Origin: Epiperipatus broadwayi
Taxonomy: Eukaryota > Onychophora > Udeonychophora > Euonychophora > Peripatidae
Assembly: GCA_028023455.1 (NCBI GenBank)
Contig: JAQFVV010000503.1
Span: forward strand, 312,001-376,000
DNA length: 64,000 nucleotides
Reading direction: 5' to 3'
The translations under genes were made by a program, and so were the position numbers. Below the pieces are notes generated by a model that saw only the letters and a program-made list of their open reading frames with translations, was not told the origin of the DNA and ran no database searches. Positions 59,800 through 64,000 of the stretch are shown here, piece by piece; position 1 is the first letter of the stretch, and each line of letters starts with the position of its first letter.

Positions 59800-60335
59800 T
59801 GACTAGTGGCTTTAAAGCCCACATTTAGGGTCTAACATGGCAGGAATGAGAAATATTTTTACATTCACCTATGTCCTTTCCACTCAAGCATAATGCTAAC
59901 AATAAGAAGCCCAAGTCATAAGTACATATGACTATTGCATGCTGCAACTTGGTCTGCCCGCCCATTTCTTGGAAACCCTGATACAAATAGACAGATGGGC
60001 ATTTACAGATGGACTTATGTTACATACTGACTTGGGGTTATGTTTTTTCCTCTTTCCAGTATCTGTCTACCTGGTCAACACTTGTGACTTAATATCTACA
60101 TCAGCCACGATCATGTTTTCTAGACATATTTAAAAAAATATATTTATATAGTTGTATAATCTGGTTTAGTTAATTAGTTTTTTTTAAAAAAAAAATATTT
60201 ATTCTCCATCTATGGATTTTGGGCCATCATTGTAATGTTCTTTATACCATTACAGTGTATCTTAAGTTGTGGTTGTTGTATCGAAGCCGTGTGTTGGGAA
60301 GCCATTGTAACGTTTTCTACATTTTGTTAGATTCT
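59800..60335. other. Less AT-rich island, unidentified
   Basis: 59800-60130 has higher GC than its surroundings and a 64-codon open stretch on the plus strand (59939-60133) that I cannot assign. 60210-60310 has two GCCAT...TGTAA(T/C)G segments reminiscent of the junction modules of the LTRs. It may be the remains of an old mobile element. Confidence 0.35.
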
Positions 60336-60916
60336 GGTAGGCCTTTTTTTACACACTATAAAGTGAAAGTCAATCAAGCTATGGAGAAATAAATATCTTG
60401 TTCCTATTTTCAAAAACATAGCTATATTTCCTGATTAACTGACCTATTAATTATTACAACAGGAATTGCCAACAAAGTTAGTTTTAATTTATAAGAGAGT
60501 GCCATAGCAAGTAGACTCTTAACTTTTTTGTATTCCATAATTTCGATGCAAGTAACTAAAAGATTAGGGTTATGCTTTCATGTAACTTTATTTTTTTAGA
60601 GAATATTATTCCCTGGGCTTAATCAACAAATATTGACAAAGATAAATTATACACTCAAATTCTAATGACCTAACACTAATAAATTTAATAATTAATATTA
60701 CTAATGCACAATGAAAAGTTGATATTTCAAATAAATATTTTATTCTAACAAATTAAAATATTTAAAGATAAATAACTAATAAGTTGGAAAGTCTACACAC
60801 ATGCTAATCCAAACGTGAATCAATTAGTTTATATTACACTTAGATTTAAAAGAACTTAATGTCTCTATCAGGATTATATTATAAGCTTATTGGAGAATGG
60901 TTTGCAAATGCTTAAT

Positions 60917-61140
60917 TTAGTCACAATCAGAAATAGTTAATTTTAGCTTACCGGTAAGTTTAGTGAGATTATGAAGATTGTTGATTACCATGCATAGTTT
61001 TTCATGAAGTATAATGAGCTCATGGCCATTGGTTTTAACTTGTTCTTGATCTGTCCTAAAGGCTAGCCATGAAAGATTTTCTGGGGTTGATATCTTCATG
61101 ATGAACAATGTCAAAAGCTTTGCTCCACTCCAGCATGATT
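60917..61140 (-). other. Unassigned open stretch
   Basis: A 65-codon minus-strand frame (61114-60917) and an overlapping frame with WSKAFDIVHHED near 61090-61125 weakly recall the SKAFD motif of non-LTR reverse transcriptases. The match is too short to claim a gene. Confidence 0.2.
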
Positions 61141-61358
61141 AATTATTTCAGCGTAGAATGTTCCTGGATTTTTCATGATCAGGACCAGCCAAAAGAAAAA
61201 AACAGATAACACCTTGATCACACTGGTATTTTTTCTTTTATATTAAAGGTCTGGTTTTCAGACTTCTGTGCATATTTTCTTTTGTTCTTTTATCACCATA
61301 CAAGATAATAATCTCGTACATTCTTTTTTAAATTTAAGTTATAAAGTCTTTTTAGCAT

Positions 61359-61674
61359 AATTCCACCATCTTTAATCGGAGTTAAAAAAAAAAATTACTA
61401 ATTAAAATCTGCGTATGGAATTCTTTCTTTTCGTATATTTGGATTAGTAATCTGTGTGTCTTTTATTTCCAATTTTAATTTTTATTTTTAATTACATAAA
61501 AAAAATATGAATGAAAAATGTAACTTTCATCGTATGTTTAAAAAAAATTACACAAACTAAAAGAAACTTTAATTGCATCTTTTAATAAGATCGCTAAATT
61601 TACTTTTTCCTTTAGTTTTTACCAAATGCCAATATATATTTGTACCATATAAAAATAAATGGTACCATATACAT
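61359..61674 (+). repeat. Repeat F copy 2
   Basis: It is a direct copy of 59363-59668 with substitutions and small indels, ending in the same TGTACCAT...ATGGTACC hairpin. The copies are about 2.0 kb apart in direct orientation. Confidence 0.8.
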
Positions 61675-62559
61675 ATATTGTAGGCTTTGGTTCTGACCAA
61701 AGCTCCATTAATTTTTAAGCTGAGTTATTTATGACAGTGTTTATTAAAATTTTCCTCATAAGATGTATTTGATGGTAATATATAAGCTTTCTATATGATG
61801 TTAAGTTCAAATCAAAATAAAAGTTTGAATACATTTACATAAATTACTTAGCACACAAATAAAATTTATTCATAAAGTTTTATAAACAGAGATGATTTTA
61901 TTTTGGTACCAATTTAGTAAAGTTTATTAAATTAGCAGCAGTCATAGTTGAGAAATTTATCTGTTAAAAATATTTTACAAATTATTATCAATAGTTTAGA
62001 GATGGATAAAGAAAGAAAGAGGGTTACAATTTATAAAATTAACTTCATGAGAGTGACTAGTAAAAATCATATTTTTATAACAGTGAATTATAGCGCTATA
62101 ATTTATTCAAAGCAAATTATGTAAAAAAAAGATCAAGAATCAATAAAAGTATTAAGCAGTCAGTTTAAATAGAGTTTTATGTGTGTATAAGTATATATGT
62201 GTAAAATATATTATAAATTGTAATTATAGAATTAATTACTAATCAATAGAAATAATGTGTGATATCAATGAAAAGCTCTTTTAAAGAATTATTATTTTGT
62301 TTCAATATCTCATTCATAGCAGCCAATTCCCATTCAAAATCCTGGGTTTAAAGTTAAATTGCTATGCAGTATTTACTTTTATTAAAAGCATCCATTTGTA
62401 TTCTTTCGGGTGGATTTCCAAGAGCAGGAAAATTTTTAACAAAACCACATGATATTTGTAAAATTGTGAATCTAAAACAATAGCAATTAACCAGTCAAAG
62501 TTTAGATATAATTATATTGGCAGGTCAATCATTCAGGAATTGAAGGGGGATCCAGACAG

Positions 62560-62780
62560 TATAAAAAGTCAACCCATCCCTAAGGAGTGTCTTTCTTCAT
62601 CATCAGTCTATCTGGAGGAAGCTTGTCAAGTTAAATTATCAATTTTTAATATTAAAATGTTATGTTTTATATTTTTTTCTGGTTTTTTTTTCTGAATGAG
62701 AAACGTTGTCAAGAAATTATTAATATTGTAAGAAATGATCAGTTAATAAAGTTTTATATTGGTCCCTGTGCTTGTTTCTA
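62560..62780 (+). promoter_or_regulatory. Promoter and poly(A)-like patch, possible LTR fragment
   Basis: TATAAAAAG at 62560 is followed by an initiator-like CATCAGTC at about 62601, and 180 bp downstream by AATAAA (62745) with a GT-rich TGTGCTTGTTTC. A purine-rich AATTGAAGGGGGAT precedes it. The arrangement resembles an LTR with promoter and polyadenylation signals close together, but no ends or second copy were found. Confidence 0.3.
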
Positions 62781-63123
62781 CTGAAGTTAACTAATTTCAT
62801 GATTTCTTTCCATACAACTGTAAGCAATTTTCACAATCGGAAAACAATGAAGCTTAAACTGCAGAAAAAATTTTGCTTAAGGAAAATCGAGGAGATACTG
62901 TATTTTATGAATCTGTATTTCAAACTTGTATTTATTAAAATGAATGGATCTGATTATTTGTATTATCAAAAACTCTGAAAGAAGATAATTTTTAATTTTA
63001 TTAGAAGTAAGTGTGAAACTGAATTCCAATGCTAATGTTATATGTTAAATCCCATTTGAAATACGGTATCATTGTGAATCAAAATAACAATTTGTCAATG
63101 AAAAATATATGACTAATAAAGGA

Positions 63124-63128
<5 letters not shown>

Positions 63129-63171
<43 letters not shown>

Positions 63172-63180
63172 TTATCTAGT

Positions 63181-63212
<32 letters not shown>

Positions 63213-63224
63213 CTAGATAAAGAT
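63129..63224. repeat. (TA)n with embedded palindrome
   Basis: A (TA)n array of about 40 bp is followed by ATCTTTATCTAGTT, more (AT)n, and the exact reverse complement AACTAGATAAAGAT, so the whole can form a long AT-rich cruciform. Confidence 0.85.
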
Positions 63225-63880
63225 ACTACCAATATATGACATAATTAAAGGAATATTTTGAAAATTATGGAGAAATGTGTGGATAAATGGACTTCTCTCA
63301 GTGAAGCTACATTAAACCAATGTATATGTCTAAACAGAAAGCTGGTTAGTTTCCACTATGAAATGTAACCTAATGCAACAAACCCAAAATGAATAAAGAA
63401 TTTAATATGAAATGAAAAATTATTGCATTCAATTGTAAGGATTACCAATATCTAAATGTGATTTCATAAAAGACAATGACCTTGGATTAATATTTTATGC
63501 ATTTAAAAGGAAAAATGGATTATGGACCTCAAGGATTAATTCACTAAAAGTTATTAGAGTGTCCTAATGGATTATGCAATTCAATATGTGTGCACACAGA
63601 ACAGCACAAAAGAAAATAAAACAAAACACAAAATTAAATGCGATTTACCATGGTATCAATATGTAAGAAAGTTCCGAGAACGATTTATTGAGGACTGTTT
63701 AAGTATAATTTTATTACTTGTTATGATTGTTTTTTTTTAATATTAAATTTAAATAGATAAGCAAAAGAGTAAATCATATGCCTAAATTTGAATTTAATTT
63801 CTATTAAAGTTTTTTTCTTAGGTGAGTTAGTATAATTTTTTTTTAAATATACCTTATTCAAATATTAAATTGATGTTAAA

Positions 63881-64000
63881 CAGGAAAAACTTTCCATATA
63901 GTAGTGCCACTCTGTGCCAACCAGAGGCCACAAGCCAGAAACTAGTCTGGAGATATTGGATGAGTAGGTGCTAATGGGGATTTCATACACAAGCCTTCTG
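63881..64000. mobile_element. Second copy of the SINE-like repeat, rearranged, runs off the window
   Basis: It opens AACAGGAAAAACTTTCCATA and has GTGCCACTCTGTGCCAACCAG, like the copy at 13228. Its second half, ending ACACAAGCCTTCTG, is the reverse complement of the second half of the first copy (AGAAGGCTTGTGCATAAAATC and so on). The right end is cut by the window edge. Confidence 0.7.

Noticed and set aside
61090-61130. WSKAFDIVHHE segment resembling a LINE reverse transcriptase
   Set aside because: The match is about a dozen residues in one frame with no flanking motifs, so chance cannot be excluded.

Overview
The window looks like a gene-poor, very AT-rich (roughly three quarters A+T by eye) intergenic stretch of an invertebrate animal genome. 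The grounds are the mixture of Ty3/gypsy-type LTR retrotransposons, an RTE-clade LINE, a Penelope-like element, a mariner relic, foldback elements, long (TA)n arrays, and an intronless relic of the animal gene beta-catenin/armadillo. I see no intact host gene, rRNA, tRNA, operon or CRISPR array. The phylum cannot be fixed from the sequence; the LINE and gypsy proteins look arthropod-like to me, but that is only an impression.

Layout. 1-3,050: inverted and tandem copies of a 474-bp repeat family, then a deleted mariner transposase relic (minus strand). 3,629-8,816: candidate 5.2-kb solo LTR, bounded by (TA)n on both sides. 12,610-13,510: decayed beta-catenin retrocopy split by a 151-bp SINE-like insertion with its own target duplication. 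15,600-18,480: broken RTE-type LINE (minus). 20,602-29,405: element A, a young LTR element (minus) with two nearly identical 2,457-bp LTRs, a primer-binding site, and one long ORF for a coiled-coil plus basic-repeat protein, but no pol. 33,055-33,446: foldback element. 33,988-34,450: Penelope-like GIY-YIG relic. 38,804-49,882: element B, an older Ty3/gypsy element with 2.77-kb LTRs and decayed protease, reverse transcriptase, RNase H and integrase. 49,940-57,458: two related solo LTRs of family C. 57,474-59,057: a small hairpin element and a 1.3-kb non-autonomous DNA transposon with a nested palindrome. 59,363-64,000: a duplicated 0.3-kb repeat, a promoter-like patch, a TA palindrome and a second copy of the SINE-like repeat.

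Two themes tie the window together. First, the LTR units all sit inside (TA)n arrays, and A, B, C2 and the 3,629-8,816 candidate are each flanked by ATAT on both sides. Second, near their 3' ends the A and C LTRs carry several degenerate copies of the junction between LTR end and primer-binding site, and B has its primer site duplicated just inside the 5' LTR. In B the in-frame stops are five TGA, one TAG and no TAA, and its two LTRs differ at many CpG sites, which points to methylation-driven decay.
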